Assembly (NCBI GenBank): GCA_009777475.1
Contig: WRLU01000002.1
Span: forward strand, 78,955-142,954
Source of the DNA: Oscillospiraceae bacterium
GTDB lineage: Bacteria; Bacillota; Clostridia; Oscillospirales; UBA929
Length of the DNA: 64,000 bases
Direction of reading: 5' to 3'
A program made the position numbers and the translations under genes. The first letter of the stretch is position 1. Each line of letters starts with the position of its first letter. This document shows, one piece after another, positions 1 through 9,010 of the stretch. The notes under the pieces are model-generated. The model was given only the letters and a program-made list of their open reading frames with translations. It was not told the DNA's origin and ran no database searches.

Positions 1-131
1 CTGGACAATTAAAGTTTCAACCCAACGCAGGTTTGGGGAAATAAATTTTTCTGTTGAAATCCTCAATGTCTTGTAGTATACTGTCTTTGGCGACCTGTGC
101 AGTGGCTTCCAAACTATGGAGGGTATTGGCG

Positions 132-590
132 ATGGTAAAGTCCAAAAGAACCGAAGAAGAACAGCGGCGATATAATATGAGCCGCATAAGGAGCAGCAAT
201 ACCAAGATTGAAATAGCTATTAGAAGGGCTTTGTGACATGAGGGTATCCGTTATCGGAAAAACGATAAAATGCTTCCCGGAACACCGGATATTGCCATCA
301 CAAAATATAGAATCGCCATATTCTGTGATGGCAAGTTCCGGCATGGGAAAGATTGAGACGATAAGAAACCTAAAATCCAAAGCAACCGAGAATACTGGAT
401 TGCCAAGATTGAGCAGAACATGACCCGCGACAGAGAAACGGACAGGCAGTTATACGGTATGGGCTGGATGGTTTTGCGTTTTTGGGGCAAGGAGATTCAA
501 AAATATCTGCCTGATTGCGTGGAAGAAATTAAGGAAACCATTTTTCAAATGAAGATAGCCAGATATGATTCAATAGAATCTTTTTCCTAA
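132..590 (+). pseudogene. vsr: Very short patch repair (Vsr)-like endonuclease, one continuous frame with two internal TGA codons (234-236 and 351-353)
   Basis: Frame from ATG 132 to TAA 588-590: MVKSKRTEEEQRRYNMSRIRSSNTKIEIAIRRAL*HEGIRYRKNDKMLPGTPDIAITKYRIAIFCDGKFRHGKD*DDKKPKIQSNREYWIAKIEQNMTRDRETDRQLYGMGWMVLRFWGKEIQKYLPDC...; matches Vsr motifs (RSSNTKxE, LPGxPDI, NREYWIxKIExNMxRDR, GWxVLRFW). Confidence 0.8.
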
Positions 591-630
591 AATAATAAAT
601 GCAGAAATTATTGAGAGAGGAGGCCGCCCT

Positions 631-1821
631 ATGTCTATGCAAGACTTGAAATTTATTGACCTTTTTGCCGGAGCGGGCGGCCTTTCCGAAGGATTAGCTG
701 AGGCAGGATTTCATGGTTTGTTTTCAAACGAAATTGTCCCGGAGTACGCACAGACATATCAACGCAATCACCCAAGTACAAAAGTTGTAACGGCAGATAT
801 TAGGGTTCTCGACCCGGAGCAAATTAGGAAAGAACTGAACATAGAAAGGGAAGAACTTGACCTCATTGCGGGCGGGCCTCCGTGTCAAGGTTTTTCAATC
901 AATGCCCCTGTCAGAAGCACATCGGATGAGCGAAATCATCTATTCAAAGAGTATCTTCGCTTTGTGGATACCTTTGCTCCAAAGGCCATTTTAATAGAGA
1001 ATGTTCCGGGGCTTGTTTCTTTTGAGGATGGGGCTACGCTTCATGCAATCCTTGACGCATTGGCTGACTTAGGATATGGAGCCGAGGTTCGGATTTTGGG
1101 AGCAGCTTATTACGGCGTTCCGCAAATGAGATGGAGGACTGTCATCGTTGGCCTTCGTGGAAAAAATCTTCCTTCATCGGTTTACCCGGAGCCAGTATTC
1201 CATGCACCCATCCGCCCCAACTTCACAGCAACGTTTGAAGGCCAATCATTGATAAAAACGCCAACACCTGAAACAGATTCAAAATTTGTTACAGTCCTTG
1301 ATGCTATTGGCGACCTTCCCCCATTAAAAAATGGGGAGCAAGGAGAAAAGATAAAACAATATCCAAACGGCCCAAGTTGCGATTATCAAAAACGGGCACG
1401 TACAGGTTCAACAGGCGTAATAAATCATGAAGCGCCGAGATTAACGGAGATAAACCTAACGCGGATGAAATACATAAAGCCGGGTGGAAACTGGACGGAC
1501 ATCCCAAACGATTTATTGCCAAAGGGTATGCAAAGAGCCAGAAAATCAGACCATACAAAAAGATATGGAAGGGTTGACCCGGATGGTCTGGCCTCCACTA
1601 TTATGACCAAATGTGATCCGCATTGGGGAGCCTTTTTCCACTATGATCAAGACCGGGCATTTACAGTTCGCGAGGCGGCAAGGATTCAATCATTTCCTGA
1701 CCATTTTGTTTTTACGGGAACACAGGCGCAGCAATTCGCCCAAGTTGGAAATGCCGTCCCCCCATTGTTGGCAAATGCGATTGGGCTTTCAATAAAATCT
1801 GTTTTGACGGAGGCTATGTGA
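631..1821 (+). CDS. DNA (cytosine-5-)-methyltransferase
   Basis: Canonical m5C motifs: DLFAGAGGLSEGL, GGPPCQGFS, IENVPGL, late QVGNAVPP; RBS GAGAGGAGG upstream of ATG 631. Confidence 0.95.
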   Translation: MSMQDLKFIDLFAGAGGLSEGLAEAGFHGLFSNEIVPEYAQTYQRNHPSTKVVTADIRVLDPEQIRKELNIEREELDLIAGGPPCQGFSINAPVRSTSDERNHLFKEYLRFVDTFAPKAILIENVPGLVSFEDGATLHAILDALADLGYGAEVRILGAAYYGVPQMRWRTVIVGLRGKNLPSSVYPEPVFHAPIRPNFTATFEGQSLIKTPTPETDSKFVTVLDAIGDLPPLKNGEQGEKIKQYPNGPSCDYQKRARTGSTGVINHEAPRLTEINLTRMKYIKPGGNWTDIPNDLLPKGMQRARKSDHTKRYGRVDPDGLASTIMTKCDPHWGAFFHYDQDRAFTVREAARIQSFPDHFVFTGTQAQQFAQVGNAVPPLLANAIGLSIKSVLTEAM

Positions 1822-2729
1822 TGGCGGGTTATATCACGGAATTTTTCGGCTACCGTGCCGAGGACAAATCAGAAACGGCATTGAAAGCGGCGGCAAATAG
1901 GCTTTGTCCGTTTTTAGGAAGCCAATGCACAAAAATTCTTTCGCGCGATAACAGCATTGCCGGGGTTTGCGCCATCAGGCAAAAAACGGCGGGGATGCCG
2001 AGTGTCATTTGCTGTCCCATCCGTCTTTATGTCGAGGATTATAAAATGCTGGGTATTATTTCTCGAAACGCTTTTAACCAAGATTTGAAGCTGTATGCGG
2101 GGCGTGTTGCTGTGGAAAAGGCCAAAACTGAAAACGGTGCTGTCGCTGTCTTTGGACAAGGTTGGGGCGGGGAATTGCGGCTTCCCCAAAGAGAAGGTAC
2201 AGGCTCTTATTTTGTTGATTGGGTTTTGGCTCGTTTAGATGGTGATGGCAATCTTGTCGAGTTTACGGCTATCGAGGTTCAGACTATTGACACCACAGGC
2301 AATTACAGGACAGCAAGGGAAATACTCCTTCAAAAGCGGGGGATTGTGTCCGATACAGTAGGCTTCAACTGGGAAAACGTATCCAAGCGGATTATCCCGC
2401 AAATTATTTACAAGGGACAAGTCCTTCAGCGTGAAGATTTATGCAAGACAGGCTTATATTTCGTATGCCCAAATCCAATTTATGAACGAGTTCTAAGGCG
2501 GCTTGGCGGGAAAGAAAGAATCCCGAAGTTTCCGACACAACCAGCATCTATACACTTTGTTTCCTACGATTATACGGATGCGGAAAATGTTGACGGAACA
2601 ACCCGACCGCTTGATATTATAGAAGAACATTGCACCACGGTTTACAAGATACAGGAAGCCTTTTCGGCTATGAATCTGCCGGAGGGGAATGTTTACCGGG
2701 ATGCGATTATGCGGTCGCTGTATAATTGA
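1821..2729 (+). CDS. NotI-family type II restriction endonuclease
   Basis: Start overlaps the methyltransferase stop (TGATG). N-terminal Cys cluster (CPFLGSQCTK...GVCAI...ICCPIRL) and FVDWVLA...VEFTAIEVQTIDTTG (D...E-x-Q) as in the NotI family. Confidence 0.75.
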   Translation: MAGYITEFFGYRAEDKSETALKAAANRLCPFLGSQCTKILSRDNSIAGVCAIRQKTAGMPSVICCPIRLYVEDYKMLGIISRNAFNQDLKLYAGRVAVEKAKTENGAVAVFGQGWGGELRLPQREGTGSYFVDWVLARLDGDGNLVEFTAIEVQTIDTTGNYRTAREILLQKRGIVSDTVGFNWENVSKRIIPQIIYKGQVLQREDLCKTGLYFVCPNPIYERVLRRLGGKERIPKFPTQPASIHFVSYDYTDAENVDGTTRPLDIIEEHCTTVYKIQEAFSAMNLPEGNVYRDAIMRSLYN

Positions 2730-2746
2730 AAGGAGCTGGCATCGCA

Positions 2747-2935
2747 ATGTTAAAAGGAACTTTTCAAAATTGTTATGGACTTTCAGATTTTCATATGCAG
2801 GATATTCCGTTTGCAAGCAACGGAAAGGAAAATCGTGCAGTAATTTATGCGCCTAATGGAATAATGAAAAGTTCTTTAGCCAAGGTGTTCGATGATATTT
2901 CAAAAAAGAAGAAATCCTCTGATAGGATATTTTAA
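2747..2935 (+). pseudogene. Truncated N-terminus of an AAA/ABC-type ATPase (P-loop YAPNGIMKSSLAKVF)
   Basis: 63 aa ORF with a Walker-A-like motif then stop; no downstream ATPase domains found in any frame. Confidence 0.6.
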
Positions 2936-2982
2936 AGGAGTATAGGCGAAATAGAAGAATAATCCCTCGTGGATGCTATCAG

Positions 2983-3140
2983 TCCGTGAGCCAAGCAAAA
3001 TGCGACATTGTAAACCGAGTGATTGAATCGAAGGAGGGATTAGCCGTGGCAGGAGAAGTATTGATGAGCATAAGCAAAGACGAACGTGAACAGGCTATTT
3101 TCCGCAGCCGCCGTATGTATCAATCCGACCGTGATGCAGG
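2983..3140 (+). pseudogene. C-terminal remnant of a Rpn/PD-(D/E)XK nuclease family transposase
   Basis: SQAKCDIVNRVIESKEGLAVAGEVLMSISKDEREQAIFRSRRMYQSDRDAG resembles the C-terminal tail of this family; the N-terminal nuclease domain is missing. Confidence 0.55.
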
Positions 3141-3248
3141 GGGTGCCTCGGTGTGCATCGGCTCCGCCGCCGACACAGGCTGACTGATGAATTGCAGGGC
3201 GGGATTGGTTTCCCTGCTCAAGTCTTCTCTGAATGTTTTTTTAGGCAT
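3120..3248 (-). pseudogene. N-terminal fragment of a small mobile-element-type (RHH-like) protein
   Basis: Minus frame MPKKTFREDLSRETNPALQFISQPVSAAEPMHTEAPPASRSD*, preceded by AGGAGG RBS; the 'NPALQFIS' start resembles plasmid/ICE RHH proteins from memory; truncated. Confidence 0.4.
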
Positions 3249-3408
3249 AATTTATATCCTCCTCTGCTTCCGCAATAAAAGCGGCATAGTCAGACGATGT
3301 TTGTCAAGGAGTTTTTTCAACACTGGATTCAGAATCCGGGCAACATTGACAAGACCACCCCATTGTTTTTTGTACGCCTGTATTGGGCGGTTACAACAAA
3401 GAGTAAAA

Positions 3409-3443
3409 GCCCCCCTCCATCCTAGTTCGATGAAGGGGGGGGC
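3409..3443. terminator. GC-rich inverted repeat downstream of the large surface protein gene
   Basis: gcccccctccatc / gatgaagggggggg inverted repeat; no clear U-tract. Confidence 0.35.
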
Positions 3444-3462
3444 GATTGTTTGGTCTGAACTG

Positions 3463-3627
3463 CTAGGTTATCATCGCCTTGGCACTGGCGGCTTTGTTCC
3501 CCTTTTTGGGAACCGCCATCCAGAATGTGTAGGTGTCGCCGTCCGTTATCGTCTGAGTGCCGCCGGAGGTCTTTAGCTGGGCCGGCTCATCATTGATGCC
3601 GATGTATGTGCTTGCTTTGTGTTGTGC
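3463..3627 (-). other. In-frame 54-codon open extension after the TAG stop of the large surface protein
   Basis: After TAG (3628-3630) the same frame reads AQHKASTYIGINDEPAQLKTSGGTQTITDGDTYTFWMAVPKKGNKAASAKAMIT then TAG at 3463-3465 (165 nt apart). Confidence 0.75.
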
Positions 3628-6600
3628 CTAGCGTTTTTTCCACTTGGCGTAGAGGGTCACCTTTTTGGCTTGGGTTTTCTTGATGCTAGTCATTTTCTTC
3701 CCGGTCAGTTTCTTTTTGGAAAACCAACCTTGGAATTTATATCCTTTGAGGGTGGGTTTAATTTTCTTAAAGTTTTTCCTGGAAATCCCCTTGCCGTAGG
3801 TGAATTTTGTCACCCGCAGTTTTTTTGCCAGCTTGCCTTTGTTGAGCGTGTAGACAATCTTAAATGTCTTAGCTTGGAACCGGGGTTCGATGCCGGGTTT
3901 GGTCGGCTTATAGGTGGCCGCTTTAAACACCCTAACCTTGCCATCGTACCATCCTAGGAACGTATATCCGGGTTTGGCCTTGGCGGTGTAGCTTCCATCG
4001 GGGTTTACGGTGATAGTGCCTTGGGCCTTGGGCGGGGCTTTGGGCTTGACGGATCCCGGCGCAGCACTGGGTGGTGTACTTGGTGCAGCACTGGGGGGCG
4101 GCGTTGGTGACGGCAGTGGCGTTGGCGATGGCAGTGGTGTTGGTGTCGGAAGCGGTGTTGTAATGGTGAACGTACCCGTTGCCGTGCCGATTCTTGTGGC
4201 GTCCTCGAAAGTTGCTCTCACTGTATATGTTCCCGCACCAAGCGGCTTATTGTTTGTGCCGAGAGTTCCTGTGCCCGCTATGTAGGTGTATGTCCATGTG
4301 CCGTCGTCAAGACCTGTCGCCGGGGTGCAGTCAATTTCTGCACCTGTGTACTCCGCACTGCCGGGGGTAAAGTTGATACTGCCGCTTACATCGGTTTTGT
4401 TACTAAAGTTAAACGTATAAACAGTCCCGGCAACAGCTCCGTCGCGGACAGCAAATGAATACGCTGTAGGTATGCGGCTTACCGTAAGCAGTCCTGTCGA
4501 GGCATCATAGGTATAATCGTCCGGACTGCCCCAAGGATTTGATGTCAAAGTAGTAGTCGAAGCAGCCACAGCAACGGAAGCCGGCATTGTATCAAACAGA
4601 ATCGTGAGAGGCCGCTCCGTAGATTTCGCAATCCCTGTGTTGATGGTTGACAGACTTGAGTAAGTAACGATTACATCTGTGAGAATGACTCTGAGTGTGA
4701 TTACAGAGTCAGCCGGGCTGTCTGTGCCGTCAACGTAAGTTTCGCCCATTGGATTCCATTCTACATCAAACTCATATTCATTTGCAGTGAGAGTTTCCAA
4801 AAAGTCGTTCTTGAATGTGATTGTATCTGTGCCTGTGGTGTAGTCGTCCTCTGTAATACCGTTGCCTGTGATTGACTCAACTGTGTTGCCGTTCATGGCA
4901 ATATTAACGGTTAAATCCCGTGAAGAACCAATCGGATACGTTGCTTCTGCTTCCAAGCCGCTGTCGGTGAACACCACAACGCCGCTGTCGAGGAGTATCG
5001 CAGGATTTCCCGCAAAGTCTGTTACACGAACATACAGTACAAACTTTTCGGTTGCATCTGCGGTGAGCGAATCGTCCTCTGCCCAAGCGTTGATGGTTTG
5101 CGGGTTGGCGATTTCCTCTGGTGCCCTGTAATACTCGATTTTTGCCACGCCGGAGCCGCTGTCTGCTGCTTGAATGGTCACGTCAACCGTATCTTTGAAG
5201 AACAGACCGAATGTAACTGTGTTGAGGAACGAACGGAACGCATTGTCTCTATACTGCACCGTTGCGGTCGGGGCGGTTTTGTCGATTTTGTAAGTTTCGG
5301 TTGCCTGTGCCGATATATCGCCTGTATCGGTATATCTTATCCATTCTCTTAAATAAAATGTCGCACTGCCGTTATCGGTATCGTCTGAATAGGAAATGCT
5401 AACGGACCAAGTTATACCGTCTTTGCTGATTTCATAGTCGATGTCAAAACTACTCGTTGCTGTAATTACAAAATCGCCGTTAGTCCAGCCGTTGTTTAAT
5501 TCCGTAGTAGTGTAGTGTATGCCTTTTACGGCTTTGAAATAACTCGGTATAATCTCGCCGTTTGCGAAAGTCGGCTGTACAGCCGGGGCGGTGTACTTCC
5601 ATGAATCAGCACCTTCGATTCCGAAACCAGTCGCTGTGACCGCCCACGTTCCCACGTTCGGGCTTACGAAATTCACCGTGCCGTCCTTGACAATTACGGT
5701 ATCGCCGCCTATTACACCGCTCAAAGTGGGTGCGGTTGCGATTGTTGCGGCGGTATTGCCGCTGATAAATTCTCTGTCGCTCACCGTGCCGTCTGCGTTC
5801 CATGTGAGGAGTTTCTTGTCGATGGCAAAGTTTTTGCTGTCGCTGCCCACATGGGTTGCACTGACAAGGGTTGCTGTTACGGTGTATTCGCCCGGCAGGG
5901 TGGGTTTTTCGTTGGAATTGTAGGGGGTATTGTTTGCCATTGTTCCTGTGTAGCGGAAAGTGAATGTGCCAACATTGCCCGCCGCCGCTTCTGCACTCGG
6001 GTCGCCGAGAGTTTCGCCGTAAGTTATATCGGCGGGAGCGGTGACGGTGACGGTGGTTGAGGGTTTTTCCACATTCACCCCAAACGCCGCTGTGGTAAAA
6101 CTAACCGGGATTCTTCCGTTTGCAAGCGTTCCTTTGATAGTAAGTGTGAGGTCGCCGTTGTAATCCCCTGTAAGCGTGACTTCGTTATTCTCAAGCACCG
6201 CCTTGACGTTACTGTTATTCGAGGTCACGGAGGTAACAGTCAACTCGTTGTGGAATGTCGCCGTGACAGACTTGTGCGAAACGTCTTTGTTGTAGGTTTG
6301 ACTCAGCACAGGTACGCCGTCGAGTTGGAACAGGTTTGTGCCGAGGATGAAAGAACTCGTACTTGATGTTCGTATTTTTGCTAGGTTGTTTCCGGTGTAG
6401 TAGACAACGCCGTTGTCACCCACTTTATGAATACCGCCGTTGGCGATTGTCCCGCCGGAGAGGTAGATTGTCGGATTGCCTCTCGAGTTAACCACTCGGT
6501 TGGCCGTATTCGTGTTCTCGATGGTACCGCCGTTGATGATGATGGCAGGTGATCCCCATAGATAAAGCGTACCGTCGGTGTTAGAACCGGAATTGGATTG

Positions 6601-8013
6601 GAGTGTACCGCTGTTTATCGTAACTATACCGCTGTCGCTAGTCGAAAGTGCAGATGACGTGGCTTTGAGGGTTCCGCCGTTTATGGTAAGATGGGGGTTG
6701 GTCACACTGATGGCGGTATTGGCCGTGTTCACAATACTGCCGGCGGCGGTGAGTTCCATGCTTCCCGAACCGGAGATATCCACCAGTCCGTCTCTACTGC
6801 CGGAGGTATCGTTGTAACTACCCGAATACTCGGCATTCCAAATGACTTTTTTGTCTGAAGCATTGATGTATATACTCAGCTGACGGTCTGCTTCCATAAA
6901 TTTTCCCGAAACGGTGACAGTAGCCCCGGGAGAGTTAAGTGCGTTGGAGATTGCGGATTGGATTGTTGTAACAGAGGGGTTTTGCACTTTTTGGGTGTTG
7001 ACGAAAAAGTCATACTCTATCTTTTCGAGCCTTATGTAGCGGTAGGTATCGCTCCATGGAAACACTCCGCTTCCTGTCTGAGCGGCGGGGGGAGTGCCGG
7101 TTGTATTTGTCCAGTAGTCCCACCCGCCGGTGATGGTGACCGTACCGCCTGTGCCCTGATAACCGGCACCGATGGCTGGGCCGATATTCGTGCCGGTATG
7201 GGCTGTGGCTGTAATATTGCCGCCGGATATATTGATCGTGCCGCCGGATTGGTTGCTGCCGCCGCCGATTCCTGCCCCGCCATAGGTGCCTGTGGCCGTG
7301 ACTGTGCCGCCGGATATATTGATCGTGCCGCCGGATTGGTTGCTGCCGCCGCCGATTCCTGCGCCCCCGGTGCCTGTGGCTGTAATATTGCCGCCGGTGA
7401 TATTGATCGTGCCGCTGGTTGGGTTGCTACCGTCCACGAGATTGCCGCCTATCCCTGCACCCGAATTGCCGCCTTGGGCTATGACCGTACCGCCGTTTAT
7501 ATTGAGCGTACTGCCGTCCCTGACACGGATCCCTGCGGAATTGCTGCCGTTGCTTTTGGCTTGGAGCTTGCCGCTGCCGTTTATGGTAAGGGTTGCAGGA
7601 CGATCTTCACTATAATTTACGTCTATAGCCGACCAGGCCGCTGGCGTTGCCTCAAGGGAGTTCTCTCCCTCAAGGGTCAAGTTTACTTTTGCATTTGGCC
7701 AAATCTGTAGCGGAAAACCTGTCGCCGGGGTAATATTCACGCCTTTCAGGGTGATATTGATCTCGGCTCCAGCAGTATTCGCAGGCGAACCCACACCCAA
7801 CCTGTCGGTTGTGGTTGATCCCGAGATTACGACATTCGCACCGTTATCTATGATGTAGGTGTTGGTGGCTGAATTATAAGTCCAGCCTGTGCCGATTACG
7901 GACAGGTCCTCCTCTGCGTATACCGTGCCGGGCACGGCGGGGATGAGGGCAAGCACAAACGCAAAGGTCAGCACCCACGCTGCGATTTTCTGAGATAATT
8001 TGTTGGTTTTCAT
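3628..8013 (-). CDS. Large secreted repeat/adhesin-like protein (signal peptide, GIGGG-type beta-helix repeats, Thr/Pro linker, InlB-type Listeria-Bacteroides repeats, Lys-rich C-terminus)
   Basis: ATG 8013 with RBS AAGGAG; MKTNKLSQKIAAWVLTFAFVLALIPAVPGTVYA signal peptide; tandem GGTINISGGTVTATG...GAGIGGGSNQS; PLPTPTPLPSPTPLPSPTPPPSAAP linker; two F.GWY/F.GWF...LYAKW-type repeats. Confidence 0.85.
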   Translation of the reverse strand: MKTNKLSQKIAAWVLTFAFVLALIPAVPGTVYAEEDLSVIGTGWTYNSATNTYIIDNGANVVISGSTTTDRLGVGSPANTAGAEINITLKGVNITPATGFPLQIWPNAKVNLTLEGENSLEATPAAWSAIDVNYSEDRPATLTINGSGKLQAKSNGSNSAGIRVRDGSTLNINGGTVIAQGGNSGAGIGGNLVDGSNPTSGTINITGGNITATGTGGAGIGGGSNQSGGTINISGGTVTATGTYGGAGIGGGSNQSGGTINISGGNITATAHTGTNIGPAIGAGYQGTGGTVTITGGWDYWTNTTGTPPAAQTGSGVFPWSDTYRYIRLEKIEYDFFVNTQKVQNPSVTTIQSAISNALNSPGATVTVSGKFMEADRQLSIYINASDKKVIWNAEYSGSYNDTSGSRDGLVDISGSGSMELTAAGSIVNTANTAISVTNPHLTINGGTLKATSSALSTSDSGIVTINSGTLQSNSGSNTDGTLYLWGSPAIIINGGTIENTNTANRVVNSRGNPTIYLSGGTIANGGIHKVGDNGVVYYTGNNLAKIRTSSTSSFILGTNLFQLDGVPVLSQTYNKDVSHKSVTATFHNELTVTSVTSNNSNVKAVLENNEVTLTGDYNGDLTLTIKGTLANGRIPVSFTTAAFGVNVEKPSTTVTVTAPADITYGETLGDPSAEAAAGNVGTFTFRYTGTMANNTPYNSNEKPTLPGEYTVTATLVSATHVGSDSKNFAIDKKLLTWNADGTVSDREFISGNTAATIATAPTLSGVIGGDTVIVKDGTVNFVSPNVGTWAVTATGFGIEGADSWKYTAPAVQPTFANGEIIPSYFKAVKGIHYTTTELNNGWTNGDFVITATSSFDIDYEISKDGITWSVSISYSDDTDNGSATFYLREWIRYTDTGDISAQATETYKIDKTAPTATVQYRDNAFRSFLNTVTFGLFFKDTVDVTIQAADSGSGVAKIEYYRAPEEIANPQTINAWAEDDSLTADATEKFVLYVRVTDFAGNPAILLDSGVVVFTDSGLEAEATYPIGSSRDLTVNIAMNGNTVESITGNGITEDDYTTGTDTITFKNDFLETLTANEYEFDVEWNPMGETYVDGTDSPADSVITLRVILTDVIVTYSSLSTINTGIAKSTERPLTILFDTMPASVAVAASTTTLTSNPWGSPDDYTYDASTGLLTVSRIPTAYSFAVRDGAVAGTVYTFNFSNKTDVSGSINFTPGSAEYTGAEIDCTPATGLDDGTWTYTYIAGTGTLGTNNKPLGAGTYTVRATFEDATRIGTATGTFTITTPLPTPTPLPSPTPLPSPTPPPSAAPSTPPSAAPGSVKPKAPPKAQGTITVNPDGSYTAKAKPGYTFLGWYDGKVRVFKAATYKPTKPGIEPRFQAKTFKIVYTLNKGKLAKKLRVTKFTYGKGISRKNFKKIKPTLKGYKFQGWFSKKKLTGKKMTSIKKTQAKKVTLYAKWKKR
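7219..7476 (-). repeat. Tandem 84-87 bp coding repeats (28-29 aa GAGIGGGSNQSGGTINISGG units)
   Basis: 'gccgccgg(a/t)...atattgatcgtgccg' recurs at 7219, 7306 and 7390 (periods 87 and 84 bp). Confidence 0.85.
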
Positions 8014-8050
8014 ACAGAACACTCCTTGTTTTCATTTTGGATTTTCCGCC

Positions 8051-8269
<219 letters not shown>

Positions 8270-8353
8270 AATTGTCAAGCCTTTTCGCTAAATTTTCTGA
8301 ATTTATTTGATTCTTGCGGAGCTTTACACTTGCCACAAAAGAATATATTTTCT

Positions 8354-8382
8354 ATTATACAGTTCTTCATTAGATTTTGCAA
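8354..8382 (-). promoter_or_regulatory. Sigma-A promoter for the surface-protein leader (TTGCAA-N17-TATAAT)
   Basis: -35 at 8377-8382, -10 at 8354-8359, 17 bp spacer on the minus strand. Confidence 0.65.
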
Positions 8383-8578
8383 TAGGGTTTTGCAAAAAAA
8401 ATGCGGTGGGATAAAGATGAGAGATGGAGTAACAGAGGATGAGAAAGTCCTTGTGTCCGCACAAAACACCCAAACCCCCCGCCCCTCATCTGCCACATCG
8501 GCGATATTGCTCATACTTTTTCAATTCGGGGGAAAACCCAGTTACAATCAACGATTTACTGTTGAGCGAAATAGAAGC

Positions 8579-8614
8579 AGGGCATAAACAAGATAATTTT
8601 TGTTTATGCCCTGG
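8579..8614 (-). terminator. Inverted repeat downstream of tmRNA
   Basis: gcagggcataaaca...tgtttatgccct perfect stem; weak U-tract. Confidence 0.5.
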
Positions 8615-8616
8615 GT

Positions 8617-8966
8617 TGGTGGAGGCGGCGAGAATCGAACTCGCGTCCGAAAACATATTCACACAGCTTTCTTCGGGTAAAGACAGTCTTTTACATTCCC
8701 GCCTTCCGCCGCCGACCGTCAGGCTACGGAATTGAGTAGCTTCATCAATACATAATCCGGGGCAAAGCTTAACCGGGCTACGTTCACCACTGCACGACAC
8801 CCGCATCCCGGGCCGTGGTCCTCCCGGGCAGGATGGTCACTGCTTAAGCAGCGACAAGAACTTCAGAATTGTTGTTCTTTAATTTATAAGGTTGCCCTTT
8901 TAACGTGGTGGACACCACGACCCGCTTACCGTGCTTCAACATCCCCGTCGAAGCCTGTACGCCCCC
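8617..8966 (-). ncRNA. ssrA: tmRNA
   Basis: Minus strand starts GGGGGCGTACAGGCTTCGACGGGGATGTTGAAGC and ends GGACGCGAGTTCGATTCTCGCCGCCTCCACCA; tag reading frame ends ...NNNSEVLVAA-stop. Confidence 0.95.
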
Positions 8967-9010
8967 ATATAATCAACGTTTTCAATTGAGGATTAAGGCC
9001 TGTGACTTTT

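Noticed and set aside
17-490. Short ORFs 17-205, 114-380, 238-423 and 251-490
   Set aside because: All overlap the single continuous vsr frame (132-590), which has motif-level support.
3187-3576. 129-aa plus-strand ORF
   Set aside because: Spans the scar region and is antisense to the tail extension; no recognisable domain.
6958-7710. 250-aa plus-strand ORF opposite the surface-protein repeats
   Set aside because: Antisense artefact of the GC-rich repeat codons; composition (A/C/G-rich) mirrors the real minus-strand repeats and lacks an RBS.
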